This document shows, one piece after another, positions 27,461 to 39,163 of a stretch of 64,000 nucleotides of DNA (the stretch's first letter is position 1; every line of letters starts with the position of its first letter). The notes beneath the pieces are model-generated. The model saw only the letters and a program-made list of their open reading frames with translations. It made no database searches and was not told the DNA's origin. The stretch is from assembly GCA_004352715.1 (NCBI GenBank), contig SCFE01000032.1, positions 2,164,663-2,228,662 of the forward strand, given 5' to 3'. The position numbers and the translations under genes are program-made. The stretch comes from Hofstenia miamia (Eukaryota > Xenacoelomorpha > Acoela).

Positions 27461-28325
27461 AATTGTATCGCAAAACGAGTATGTCCACTCAATAGTTATT
27501 ACATAGCTTGTGCTACTTCTTATTGTCCTTGTTTTTTAAAAAGACATCATTTGTAGTACTGCTTCACTTTCCCGGAAAAAATATATTTTTGTTATATGAG
27601 TGCTTAGAAGTCCCGTATTTAATAAAAGTACGTAGGAAGTATGGGTTAGCCATGCTCGGATGGAATTATTACTCGATAATGAATGCGAACAGGCATTACT
27701 TAAAATATAAATTTGCAAAATCGAAATGAATTATCGAAATATTTAGAAGTGTCAATAAAATACTTGAGGTGGCCCATTTTAGTTGTCATTTATGTTTGAG
27801 TTGGCATTGGCTGATATTTCATGAATTTATCAGAATTTATGTCCACCCTGTATTATTAGGCTGTGGGTTGAACTAAATGTATAAGACAATTATGTTAATG
27901 ATGGCCTAGGCTCATATTATTTTAGATTCTGTTTCTGTTTGAGGTCACAATATTACTCAATTTGCAATTCTGGATGTACCTGTTGTTTGCGAAGTCATAC
28001 TCAAGTAAACAGAGTACTTTTGCGCTTAAATTTTGATCACTTAGTAGCAGTGTTTCTTTAATATTCGAGTGTTTATGAAATACATGTGCATTCCAATAAT
28101 TTAATAACACCTTCTTTTGCAAGGAGGTGTATTCAAAGTGATAATTAGAAAATAGTAGCACCAGCTTATTTTAAATTGTTAATCGAATTTCATTGCTTTG
28201 TATAATTTAATGGGAATCCTTCCTTGAAATTGTTCAAAGCTTTTTAATACAGAGCCATTTGTTTTAGAAATTTAGACAAAATTTAGCCGAAATAATTAAT
28301 TTCAGATGATAGAAATGTTTTATGA

Positions 28326-28667
28326 CTAGGTCTGGAAACGGATCAGACTTTTTGGACCCGACCCGAATGATATGTAGACCCGGTCCAACTCAACTCGATA
28401 CGACCCGATACAACTAGTGATTGATCCATCTGCACCAAAACAAAGAAAAATGCTTTGCTATGCAATGTTTATTATGCGACTAAACCTGTAATACCTGTAG
28501 TACATCGTTCGCAATTGTTCAATGTAGCGTTAAAGCCTATAGGCTTAACCAGCAATTAATGTCAAGGTTATTGATTACATGACAGGACCCGATTTAAGAA
28601 AACCTTTGAACAGACCCGAAGCGAGACCAACAAAATGTTGAACAAACCCGACCCGTTTCTATCCCTG
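28326..28667. mobile_element. Inverted-repeat element with ACCCGACCCG words (MITE-like)
   Basis: The left end reads ctaggtctggaaacgg. The right end, on the opposite strand, reads cagggatagaaacggg. These are imperfect inverted termini about 340 bp apart. The interior carries ACCCGA words in both halves (cccgacccgaat, gacccgata, aggacccgat, cagacccgaag). Ends starting CAGGG are common in hAT elements, but the flanking 8-mers (ttttatga, tttcgaac) do not match well, so the class is uncertain. Confidence 0.5.
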
Positions 28668-28960
28668 TTTCGAACTATTCTGACTTTTATTTGACATGAT
28701 CCTTTAATTGTTTTACCCATGATCCAGTGTTTTCAAGTATTTTCAAACATTGATGCTGATTATTATTGCTATAGTTATATTTGCGAAACATTATTACTGG
28801 ATATTTTTAAAATCAATTTTATTTTATTGTATCTTGCATATTTATGTTGACACACTATCCAGACAATTGCCACTCTTTTGTTGTCTTTCTACTATTAATC
28901 TCATTGCTTCAGTCATTAATGGTTCTAGTCTAGTTATAATACAGTCAATTAAGATTTGCT

Positions 28961-28986
28961 TTATATATATATATATATATATATAT
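28961..28986. repeat. Short (AT)n microsatellite
   Basis: About twelve AT units. Confidence 0.9.
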
Positions 28987-31029
28987 TATAAACTTAAGTT
29001 ACTACGCCGCTGCTACTGAAAATGTGACCGGTGCTACTCTATTTCAGATCTTCTCTTTCTTAAAATACATTTTATTATGCATATTACACATAAAGCATGA
29101 ATGCATTGACATGTCAGATATTAGCAAGGCATATACTAAGTCGGGTAAAATTTTGACTCAATTGGCCATCTTTCAACTAAAAAACCAAAATTTTTGCACC
29201 AGTTACATTTGCGTTATGTTATCGATATTAATGCGAATGTGGTTTACAAAGGTGTTTCTATTTTCAATAACAATTTTTATACAAGTTTATATTGAAATAA
29301 AATCAGATCAATTACTTTTAATTTACCTGAACAAAAAAGGTTGAACAGAAGAAATTGTGAGCATTTAATGAGATGTCTATTGCTTATTGCAAACGTACGA
29401 TGTCATATTCTAATGTAAACATTCATCAATTAATTCTTCCCCACTCAACCTTAAATGTATTAATTGTTTCGGAAAATGAACAATAGACTCTTTTCAAGCA
29501 AAACAAAGGATAACCTATCAGCAACAATTGCAAAAACAGAGCAGAAAGAGTAAGGCGTCATCCTAGCATAGACTGAGTTACAGCTCTTAAAACCATGAGT
29601 TGTTGTTTCCAGGGCATTATCTTTCACTTGTCATTCAAAATAAGATAAAAACGCCAAGAATTGCTTTGTTTAGTAAGAAATTTTTAATGAAGTCAAAAAA
29701 TTGTATTACATTATTTTTTTCATATACTGTAGTATTATTCAACGACATACTGTACATATTGTGCATAGATATTTTAAATTGGTTTAAACTTTTCAAGCAT
29801 ATAAGACTACAAAATATAACATTTTTAGAAATCCTATTTTAATTGCAATTTATATTACTACAAAGAATATATTGAAGAAATTATTGAAATGAAAATTAAT
29901 CCCCATTTTGCAAACTGGGTCGTCATATATCTGCCAAAAGTAAAAATCTACTTAAATTAAAATAAATATATGTTTTAACAATTTTTTGATAAATATGATC
30001 CAAAGCATAACATCCACGCACAGCTACTTTTATGAATCCATTTCAGTCTAAATCTTGAAGAAAATCAATATAACACAAAAAATTAATGATAATTATTCTA
30101 TCATACCTAATCAACACAAATTAGGACATATTTTATCCATTTGATGATGGGAATAGAGTGTGTCAATAGCATGATTTTAAATATAAACTAGATACAAAAT
30201 ATATTGCCTATTCTCAAACCAATTGTGATGAAAAAATTTAGGGTTAGTGCTGGAAATGTGTAGGAGTAATATGTATTTACGTTAACATATTAATAAATTC
30301 GAAGAATAATGATGATTTGCTAGAAATTTAAATCGAAGTTTTCTTTCCAAAATTATATTTATCACATATGGAGGTTTTCTAGACCCAACTATAAACAATT
30401 GTGTTGCTAAGACATTTGTCAATACTTTCACTCAGTATTTGGAATTTTGTTTTCTGATATCATCACTCAATACCTTCATTCATTATAATTTTGATATTCA
30501 TTATTCTTGAATACAAGGTTCCTTCTTATCAGCACATGCAAAATTGGTTGAATGCGATATATTTTTTGATCACTCTCTTGTTGGACTGACTATTAGCAAT
30601 TTGTAGTTGTATAGGCAGAGTAAAATTCAAATCTATCTCATCATAATGCCATAAGGAATGAGATTGATAATTAACCCCCATCCTAGTAGAGATCAAGGTA
30701 ATCTTGGTTCTCCGTAGATCCAATATGCGTCTAAGGGTTAACTGACTATCTCTGTGAAACATCACAATTGCTTATCATACTGAATGAAAAGAACTTAAAG
30801 TTTTGCCTACAACTGCTGTTTATGTCAAATATCTTTAAAAAAGTTGTTAAATCTATGAAGAAGAAAAAGAGAAAGAAAAATCTATATTCAAAAATTGTTT
30901 TAACAATAAATAGAAATGCTGATAAAAATTCTGAAAGTGTCAAGAAAGTAATACAAAACTAAGCAAAAAAAAACAAAACAACGAATCTTTACAAATAAAA
31001 ATAGTGGTTAATGTGCCCTATGGCGATTG

Positions 31030-31632
31030 CTAGTTTCTATTAATAGAGTAATCAGGATTATAAAATTTATAACCTCGCCATTTCAGTTTCTTTATATTAT
31101 GCGTGGAAAAAGTATTTTTGATATCAATTTTAAAGTTCTTCAATCTACTTATTTGTTTAATATATTTTAATAATTCATTCCATATATTTATAGCTGTGTT
31201 TAGAAATGAACTTTTCGTTATTTGCTGCTTATACCTTATAGGTTCAATTCTATGTTTTCTTTTATTTTGTTTATTGACAAATTTTGCAGCAAGAAAGTAA
31301 TTTTTGTTATATAGGAAAGTATTATTAAATATTTTGAAGAACGTCGTTAATACATTTATATAGATGTAACATTGCGAATGCAGAAAGAATTTTGAAATTT
31401 TTCCATATTCATTATTCTTATTAAAGCAATGATTATTTACTGCTACTTTGAAAGCCCAATTTTGTTGAACTTGGAATTTCCTGAGAAATTTTTGGTTTAT
31501 ATCTGTGTAGAGAATGTTGGCATTAGTTACCAAACATTGTCTCTTAAAATGCTCACAAACATTTGAAAACGCTAAATTCAACAGTTTTTTATGGTGGCTT
31601 AAATTATAAGTATGGTTAAAATGATAGAACAA
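31030..31632 (-). CDS. Open frame of 200 codons, possibly the C-terminal end of a non-LTR retrotransposon RT
   Basis: This is the longest uninterrupted N-free frame outside the mariner and RT remnants, in DNA where long frames are rare. Its final 80 residues contain KHRIEPIRYKQQITKSSFLN, then IWNELLKYIKQISRLKNFK. That order (a basic stretch, a Ser-Phe segment, an IWNELP-like motif, then xLKxFK) is typical of the thumb/tail at the end of CR1- and Jockey-type RTs. No YADD or other RT core motif is readable in the 300 bases upstream, so at best this is a 5'-truncated tail. It is rich in Asn, Lys and Phe, and a chance frame cannot be excluded. Confidence 0.4.
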   Translation of the reverse strand: MFYHFNHTYNLSHHKKLLNLAFSNVCEHFKRQCLVTNANILYTDINQKFLRKFQVQQNWAFKVAVNNHCFNKNNEYGKISKFFLHSQCYIYINVLTTFFKIFNNTFLYNKNYFLAAKFVNKQNKRKHRIEPIRYKQQITKSSFLNTAINIWNELLKYIKQISRLKNFKIDIKNTFSTHNIKKLKWRGYKFYNPDYSINRN

Positions 31633-32189
31633 TATAAATTCTCGATAGAGGAATCACCATTGTGATACTTTTGCTGAATTTAGAAAATTAACAATGCTTG
31701 AACGATAATTGAAGAGAAAGATCTGGCGTTATTACTACATTGCCTACACTTGAAAGCAATTGTTCTTTAAACAAGATTTTACCTACAGGTTTTGTTAGAG
31801 ATATTAGAGATTTTATCATTACGTTTGATGAATAAATTCGATGGTTAACGCTCTCTTTAACAAAGAATATGAGTTAAAAAATGAAATTTTTCACAATAAA
31901 TGTGAATAAAATCAGAATTAGGTAATTAAATTGTATTGTAGCAACTTTATATCTCAATTATTGATTATAATTTATATATTTTTATACAAAGTAATTGCTA
32001 TCCTGGAGATTTATTCATCCTACTTTTCTATTGACAAAATTGATGTATTATTTATTCAGCAATAGGCTTGTCACAGACATGACAATCCTACTGTACAACA
32101 CTCGTAAAAAATTACTCTATTTGCAGTTGTAGACGATTATTCAAATGGCGACGCCACACATGCATGTCTTAATTATGTTCTAATATAAT

Positions 32190-32453
32190 CTTCTCAGTCT
32201 AAATCAAGATTCTAAATTAAAATCAGTGGCGTCAAACATCTTCAATCACTACGTGACCTTTTACTTAGATGTGTGAAATGGAAGGCACTAGTATTTCTTC
32301 TCAGTCTAAATCAATTTCACAAATTTAAGATGTTTATAATTAATCAAGTTTCAACTTTGAAACAAGTCTAAAAGCTATGTCATTGGAAAGTCATATGCTT
32401 GAAAGTTTTCAAGTAGACTTCATTAAAACTGAACAAGATTCTAAATTAAAAAT
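32190..32453. repeat. Duplicated segment flanking the hAT-like element
   Basis: The string caagattctaaattaaaatc followed by agtggcgtcaa at 32205-32236 recurs as caagattctaaattaaaaatc plus agtggtgtcaa at 32433-32464. A second string, cttctcagtctaaatcaa, occurs at 32190 and 32297. So the transposon terminus and its left flank exist twice, about 230 bp apart. Confidence 0.7.
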
Positions 32454-34499
32454 CAGTGGTGTCAACCCCCTTAAAAATCAGAGAGGGCTTAAAGTTAGAA
32501 AAAATTTTTATGTGAAAGTGGGTAAAGAATTAGACACAACTTTCGAATTTCATAATTTTTTATGATTTCTTGAAAAAAATTAAGCACTCATAATTCACAT
32601 TATAGGGAGCGTCTCATTATAGGGAGCGTCTCGATCACTGTTCCGTTAAGGCGTGCTTTTGCTCAATTTCTTTAATCCTGATGTTTTTGGCGTCGATACC
32701 TCTCACTCAACTGATCTGGGAGGTCTATCTACATATAATAAAGAGTTAAAGTTAAAGCTAAAATTCCTCCCATGTGCTCTAAGCCTTAGAATTATCTCAA
32801 TGTTAGGTATAAAGTGTATTTAAATCTTTTTTAAAAAATCGAAATTATCAACGAAAAATAGCAAATCTTTTCAAGTACTTCAGCCACAGTATAAATTTTT
32901 GACTGTACGTAAATAACAAGCTTGAAAAAAATCTTTGAAATATGTAAACGGTCACCAGGTTGTTTTAGATTAAATTACTCAAGATTGTTTTTAAAGTCTG
33001 AAAGAAGCAACACAATAGGTGGCTTTTGGTATGTCACACAAATTTATTTAAAGATTTTTGGAGTAGGTGCTTGGTATTGAATTTGAATATAAATCATTTG
33101 AGTATCGTCAAAGAGAGTAAGTAGGAACAGTGTGGTAAATAGAAATGTTAGACAATGAGAAAACTATATTTAATTATTACTCATGTCCTGCTTAATATTT
33201 AACACTGTTCTTTTGCCTAAAAATTAATCACTATAGGTTTATGTGTCATAGGGTAGCCGTAGATGTGCTCATCTAAATTCATTTGTATTTTTAAAAATAA
33301 AATTACTTAAAATTTTATGCTAAAATTAAAATACCCACAGAAAAGAAAGGAATCTTAAATAAAAGAGATAACAAATTTCCAAGAGTAAATATATACATGT
33401 CTATAAAGTACATTTTAAAAAAATTAAATAATATTAAAATATAACAGTTTGTGAATTAAAAAAAAACAAAATATTTATTTTCGTGGAATGACTAGAACAT
33501 CACTTAGAGAACAGTTAAGCAGAAAAATACAAATGAATGAGTCTGAAGAAGATATTGAAGAGAGTCAATTTAATTCCTGTGATGATTGAAAATGAAGAAC
33601 AAGAATTATTCTTGAGAGAAAATTCAGATCACTGGCGAAATTAAAAAATTGAAAATGTGATTTGTGTTGATTTCGGATAATCACTTAGTGGCATTCTTGA
33701 AAAATGTTTAAACTCTGCTTTGACTAATAAAATGTCTTAGTCACGAACTTTTTTTTTATCTAGCAAAATCTACATATTTAACATATTTTTTTAAAAAAGA
33801 GTTTGTTATTCAAGCTACTAGTAATCAGTTTAAACTTCAATTTAATAATAAATAAAATATGCTCTCTAAAATTCAAATAGGTTTGCTTCTGTACACAATC
33901 ATGTTTCATGAAAAACGATTTCTTGCTAAAAAGTAGTTTGCAGTATGGAATCTGGCAAAAAATATTATTTGCAGCATTATTCGAAATTTACACGTATGCT
34001 ATGCGTTTTCACAAAGTCAAAGAATTAATGTAAATATTTGTAAATAACTACTTTGAATAAAGAATTATAAACCTCTGCAGCAGTTTTCATGAGTCAAAAT
34101 TTTGCCCAATCCCGGAAAGCTTAAAAATATGTACATGCTGATATATTCTTGTTCGACTTTGGATTTTAATCAAGACTGCAGTTTTAGGTTTTTCAGCTAG
34201 CGCTTCATCCTTTAAGGCAGAATCTGTTTCAGGAAAAACTGAATTTCTAGTTGTCTCTTTCAAATATAAAACAATGTACAGGTGTTAGATGTGATAGTGA
34301 AAAGTCAGCATTGATATATGCAAGTTGTTTTTGAAAAGTACAGTAATTATAATAAAAATTGTGTAACAAATCGCTTTATAATATACTAAAAGAACAGTAA
34401 AGTTTAATAAAATCTTTATAACATCACATGCAGAAATTTAGGTTTTCAAAAACAGGAGGGGGCTTAAGCCTACCTAGCCCCGCAGGTTTGACGCCATTG
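32454..34499. mobile_element. hAT-like DNA transposon, non-autonomous, with 8-bp target duplication
   Basis: The left end is CAGTGGTGTCAACC and the right end, read on the other strand, is CAATGGCGTCAAACC. The 8 bases outside are TTAAAAAT (32446-32453) and TTATAAAT (34500-34507), seven of eight identical, as expected for the 8-bp duplication of hAT elements. Subterminal sequences are also partly mirrored (GGGCTTAAAG near the left, GGCTTAAGCCCCC near the right on the opposite strand). No hAT transposase (dimerisation domain or RNase H-like motifs) is readable; the longest piece inside is a short acidic frame around 33488-33587. It is therefore a 2.05 kb deletion derivative or a decayed copy. 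The weak point is that the left terminus plus flank is duplicated just upstream. Confidence 0.65.
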
Positions 34500-34901
34500 T
34501 TATAAATCTATTAGGACAGAGGAAAAATATTTTTTGCAAGAATTGTAATTTCAATGCTAAATCTGACACAAAGTTTTCATGGTATTAAAATGAATTGTCT
34601 ACCTACGCATTACTTAACAATGGAAGCATATGATTCGGTTTTTTAAGTATCTCTATTAAAAAGCAGATGTTCTTACATATAACGAAAAATTTTTTTATGT
34701 CTAACAACTTTGATAAGTTAAAGTTTAATCTCATATATATGCATCCTCCTATATTCAAACCGTTACTGAATTATGCTGAACTACTAATCATCTCCTTGCA
34801 ATCTGAAACAATGTAATACATTTGTCTCGTTTGATAATAACAAGTATCGCTTTGGCTAAATTTACTCTATTAATGAGTTAAGTACTGACTAGAAACATTG
34901 A

Positions 34902-34984
34902 AACATTAGTAATTAATGCTAATTACAGCTTAAAACTCTCACTCTAAACTTTAGTAATTAATGTTAATTACAGCTTAAAGTCTT
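34902..34984. repeat. Two-copy tandem repeat, period about 48 bp
   Basis: ttagtaattaatgctaatta plus cagcttaaa recurs as ttagtaattaatgttaatta plus cagcttaaa. Each copy holds two TAATTA cores. It is a simple local duplication. Confidence 0.8.
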
Positions 34985-35689
34985 GCTTTGCTAATTTCTT
35001 TGATTACTAGAATTATAATGTGGTCAATTTTTTTAAAATATTATAATAATTGAAATAATAATGTTGTAAAAATTATTTTCCAATAAACTAAAATGACAAC
35101 TAAATATAAATTTTCTGACATCAAATGCAAATATTTCGTATATATAAATATAAGGTGCCTAGGCCTCTCAATACCACTGAAACATATTATTTTTACTAAC
35201 ACATAATAGTTACTATCGTCCAAGTTACTATGCTAGAAATACTTCAGCAAAATGTTCGATTAATTTGGGAATCGGAATCAATTACATTGTACAAATTAAA
35301 TAATATGCGCTGTGCTTTTTACTAATACATTATTGACGGGTTCGAAAAGATTTTTCTTAGTTTTAAGAGTGCTAGCACCACTTAACAGTTTTTTCAAACT
35401 TTAAACAGTAAGTGTTTGCACATTGAGTAACAATTGTCAAGGGCTATACACTTGATAAAGGTACTTAATTGTCGATGATTTCGAGAAAAATTGTCAAGTT
35501 TGTAGTAAGCTACAAAAATACAGTTGCAAATACAAGATCTTGCTATTTTTAATTCAATTCAACCTCCTACTGATAGAATTTTAAACTTTGTTGTCGTAGT
35601 TGACTGTAGTAAAAATACGTCAAGAAAATTTATATTAAAAAAATAATGATACTTAGTCAAAGACGGAGAAAAGATGTACATAGGGCTTG

Positions 35690-36220
35690 CGCTTAGACCT
35701 TTGAAGGTTTTGTGCCATGCTCCTCTTCTTTGACAACACCCCTACAAAAATGTCAATTAGTTTGAGATCGGGCGATCTTGGAAACCACTCAACCAGCGTG
35801 GAGGGAATGTCTGATCGAGAAATGTACGCACATGTAATGCATATTGGGGTTAAGCTCCACGTTTCATGAAGTACATATCAATGAAATCACGACGCTGCAT
35901 CAGTGTGGGAATGATGTTTCTAAGAAGTTTGAAGTATCAAAGAAAATTTGTCAAATCTAATCATTTGATGTAATTCCTCCCCTAACAGTAAAGCTTGCCG
36001 TCTTTATTTGACGCTCCATTACATAGTGTTCGTTGGTTGCATTCCAATAAACATGACAATTATGGCGGTTTATATGTCCGGAAAAGTAAAAAGTGGCTTC
36101 ATCAGATCGCAATACACGATCGAGTTTTTCTGCATATTCACCAAATTCCAACAAATGATCTGGATCATCTTCTGGTAATTCCTGAATTAATCGATGTCTG
36201 CAAGGTTTCAAACCAAGAGA
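35690..36220 (-). pseudogene. mariner-like transposase, central and C-terminal remnant
   Basis: A clean minus-strand segment at 35957-36211 gives HRLIQELPEDDPDHLLEF, then RSDEATFYFSGHINRHNC, YWNATNEHYVM and a TASFTVRGGIT stretch. This matches the first catalytic block of mariner-type transposases (SDEATF with its Asp). Lower coordinates, in broken frames, give PTLMQRRDF, YALHVRTFLDQTFPPRWL and GFQDRP, the expected next blocks (FPGRWIGRRGP region). The usual W-G and a stretch before SDEA are missing, and frames shift near 35950 and below 35850. It belongs to the same family as the copies at 25.2 and 37.7 kb. Confidence 0.8.
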
Positions 36221-36867
36221 CGAAATCTTTCGCAGTAGTAAAGTGCGACAAATGGCTAACTCTAAAAATGTGGGCCGAGTTGATTTTTAGGCGAGTGATT
36301 ACTGATTACATGCTTGAGCCAAAGTCTGTAAATTTTCCTGCTTACATATCTTCTCCAGACTACTACCTCGAGGAACATCTTTTATCGTTTGCTTTTTATC
36401 AAGCTAATTTATTATGCAATAAAGTAAAAATCAAGTAGGTGCTGTGACCATGTTCTTTGGAGAATTACGAATGATGGTTTCTGCATTCTTTCACCATAAT
36501 TTGATAGCACTTTTGCTTTGCTCTCAGTTTAATCGTGCCTGCATTTGGGAGGGTAACCAAAAATGAATGATTAAAATTGCTACTGTAAGCAATTTAGTAA
36601 GAAATGTTGCTATGTTACATATGCCCCCCTAAAGACATCCTCACCATGTCGTTTAACAACAATCATTAAAAGAAGATCTAAAGGGATCTTTATTTCATTA
36701 TCCAAAAATTTCCTGCTTAATAAAAATTAATTGACAAACTAAACTAATGAAGGGATGTGCCTGAACGTTCAAATCAATTTTTCATGTGCGTGAGCTTGCC
36801 AAGTCTGAGTACAAACTTCATTTTATATTGTTTGCTGTCGCATACTCTATACATGTGCATGGACCAG

Positions 36868-36868
<1 letters not shown>

Positions 36869-36903
<35 letters not shown>
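36869..36903. repeat. (AT)n microsatellite
   Basis: About 17 AT units. The DNA from here to 37745, including another (AT)n at 37416-37442, holds nothing else recognisable. Confidence 0.9.
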
Positions 36904-36906
<3 letters not shown>

Positions 36907-37414
36907 ATTAGTTAACTTATTTTAAGACAATCCGATATTTAATCCGTCAGAAGTATCATCACAAATGATGTTCATATAAGTCTTTAGACTACACTTTACA
37001 ATAAAATTTAATTAATTCCTTTTTGTAAAGTAAATTTAATATTTAGCAGATTTAATTTATGTTAAATAGCTTTATTTAATATTTTCTACATCTTGCATCT
37101 AAAGTTTACATATATAAGAATTTGAAAGTATATACTATTACATATTTGATACATATACATATCTAGAAAATTGAACAAATATATAAAACTAGCCAAGTAG
37201 AAAATTGTTCATCTCAATAGATTCGTACACACTTAGTCTTTTATTATACCCAATTATGCAATGATCTGCTCGTAAATTTTCTTCCAATAATAATTTTATA
37301 TATTTTATTATATTCTGAGCATTGTGTGTTTTCTATTGTATTTTGTTTCCCAGTATTTATTTTGAATTAAGGTTTTATTTACTAATTTTTTAAAATATTG
37401 TTTCTTCTATATTG

Positions 37415-37415
<1 letters not shown>

Positions 37416-37442
<27 letters not shown>
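37416..37442. repeat. (AT)n microsatellite
   Basis: About 13 AT units, upstream of the truncated end of the mariner element that follows. Confidence 0.9.
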
Positions 37443-37445
<3 letters not shown>

Positions 37446-37745
37446 CCACTAAAACTACTTGCAATTTAAAGGTTATGTTGAAAAGACATTGTAGCTAATT
37501 AGCGTCTAAGTATTAGAAACAAGCAATTTACCATCTATTAGTTGCATTAATGATTAGCACAGCAAATAAATGTAAAAGTCGACGACCGCTCAAACTTTGC
37601 TTTGATGTATTCCAAGTGTAGATTGGTAATTGCATACTGTTAAATTTTATCACTTACAAGTAAATACGTAATAAAATCTCTAAAAATTGCAAGTATTTAT
37701 TGTACAAATTTATACAATTATTTCGATTTTATTTTATTTTTCCAT

Positions 37746-38504
37746 TTAAACTAATATATTGCAGATAAGTTTACGTGCATGCAAGTAAACTTGACCAGTG
37801 ACAGTAACATCAAAAAAGAACGGTCCGATTAATCCTCTTGACGATAAGCCGCACCACACTGTAATTCCTGGTAAATTAACATGATGGTCAACCATAACAT
37901 TTGGATTCTCAAGTCCCCAGTAGTTGCAATTGTGGCGTTTAATTGAACCATTTAATTTGAATGTGGCTTCATCACTCCACACAATCCTTGTGGGAAAGCA
38001 TGCATTTTCGTTACATTGTTCCAAGTACCACTCACAAAACTGTACTCTTCTGTCTGGACCATCGCCATTAAGAGCATGGAATAATCTTGGAATGTAACTT
38101 TTCCATTTACAACGTTTCATGATGCGATGGACAGATGATTTTGAAATTCCTACCTCACGACTGGCTTGCCGCACAAACTTTCTTGGACTTCGCTGAAACG
38201 TTTCAAGTACTCTTTCTTCCTTTGTAGGACTTGTTGATGTACGTGGTCTTCCAGAATGCTTTTTGGAGACGTTCTGAACAGTTCCATCAGCTTCAAACTT
38301 ATCTCTAATTCGAGTGATGGTAACTCGTGTTGGTGGTTCTTTTCGTAACATCCTCCTAAACTGTCTTTGCACTCCTACTGCGTTTTCATGCTTCCAGTAA
38401 CATTTTAAAATGAATTTTCTTTCTTCAAAGTTTAGTCTGGCTGCCATCATTTGGATCGATGGGTTTAATCTGCAAAGAAAAAGCAAAATTTTGAGCATCA
38501 GCAT
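37746..38504 (-). CDS. mariner-like transposase, intact N-terminal two thirds, C-terminus lost
   Basis: A 252-residue frame, probably starting at the MMAARLNF methionines near 38450 rather than at 38504. It has an N-terminal helix-turn-helix ([20 protein letters not shown], then QRQFRRML), a second DNA-binding stretch ([20 protein letters not shown]), and the first catalytic block ([20 protein letters not shown], then a WGLENPN stretch and [11 protein letters not shown]). Whole transposases of this family are about 350 residues or more and carry two further acidic catalytic residues; here the frame stops soon after GQVYLHARK, so those are missing and the protein cannot be active. The element's 5' terminus lies at about 38673-38690. 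Just before the likely start, the minus strand shows a good acceptor (gctttttctttgcag at 38472-38486), which could mean an intron in the leader. It lies antisense in the putative host intron. Confidence 0.88.
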   Translation of the reverse strand: MLMLKILLFLCRLNPSIQMMAARLNFEERKFILKCYWKHENAVGVQRQFRRMLRKEPPTRVTITRIRDKFEADGTVQNVSKKHSGRPRTSTSPTKEERVLETFQRSPRKFVRQASREVGISKSSVHRIMKRCKWKSYIPRLFHALNGDGPDRRVQFCEWYLEQCNENACFPTRIVWSDEATFKLNGSIKRHNCNYWGLENPNVMVDHHVNLPGITVWCGLSSRGLIGPFFFDVTVTGQVYLHARKLICNILV

Positions 38505-38642
38505 GGAGTTCTGCTATTATACATAGAGGCAATTAAATTCTTTCGTCGATCAGATTTTGTGCGGCACAAATTTTCTGCACGCAATACAAATAGCCTTCTC
38601 CGGGAAGCGCTTCGCCTCCATGTATAATAGCAGAACTCCATG
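38502..38642. repeat. 29-bp inverted repeat with an 83-bp loop
   Basis: catggagttctgctattata plus catagaggc at 38502-38530 is mirrored by gcctccatgtataatagcag plus aactccatg at 38614-38642, with a single mismatch over 29 bases. The loop includes gaagcgcttc. It lies between the mariner transposase start and that element's terminus. Confidence 0.9.
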
Positions 38643-38672
38643 ACTATCAGCTGCTAAAAGGTGTATATATCT

Positions 38673-38690
38673 TTTTGGGACACCCTGTAT
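38673..38690 (-). repeat. mariner terminal inverted repeat (5' end of the element)
   Basis: Read on the minus strand, TATACAGGGTGTCCCAAAAA begins here and leads towards the transposase. ACAGGGTGTCC next to TA is a typical mariner-type terminus. A related end, aaacaccctgtataa, is at 39560-39574. The matching 3' end of this copy was not found. Confidence 0.6.
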
Positions 38691-39163
38691 ATTCCTTTAA
38701 AGGCGAGTAAGCAGGATTTTCTGAGGGAGAATATCTCAGTTGTGATCGCCTTAAGTAAACAAAAACAGGCGGAGCCCTTTGAAATTTGCAAAAAAAGAAT
38801 CTGAAAATATATCTCACTACCTTAGTTTTAAATATTTTTTGTTTAGTCTATCAAAGCCAATGCTTAACCTGCAGGGGGATTCTAACATATCCTCATATCA
38901 ATATTCAATGCTTAATGAAATCATAGATTTATATAATGTATTTACTAATCAAATTAGCTTTATCCCTTATCAGATATTTGGCAAATAATAAAAAATGATT
39001 CAATCATTACCTTAAAGTCATGACTTGTATTATTATAGTTCTTCATGTAACAAAATTGTTCAGTTATGAATGTGTTGTCAATATGATTGGTTCCTAATTG
39101 GACCAATAATGAGACGAATTTGTAAAAATAACGATTTTCACTTCATTATTTCATTTCAGAATC

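Noticed and set aside
29024-29344. 106-codon frame
   Set aside because: Hydrophobic and Lys/Ile-rich, without family resemblance, splice signals or base-composition change.
35995-36438. 147-codon + strand frame
   Set aside because: Its first half is the antisense of the mariner remnant, and the rest matches no family.
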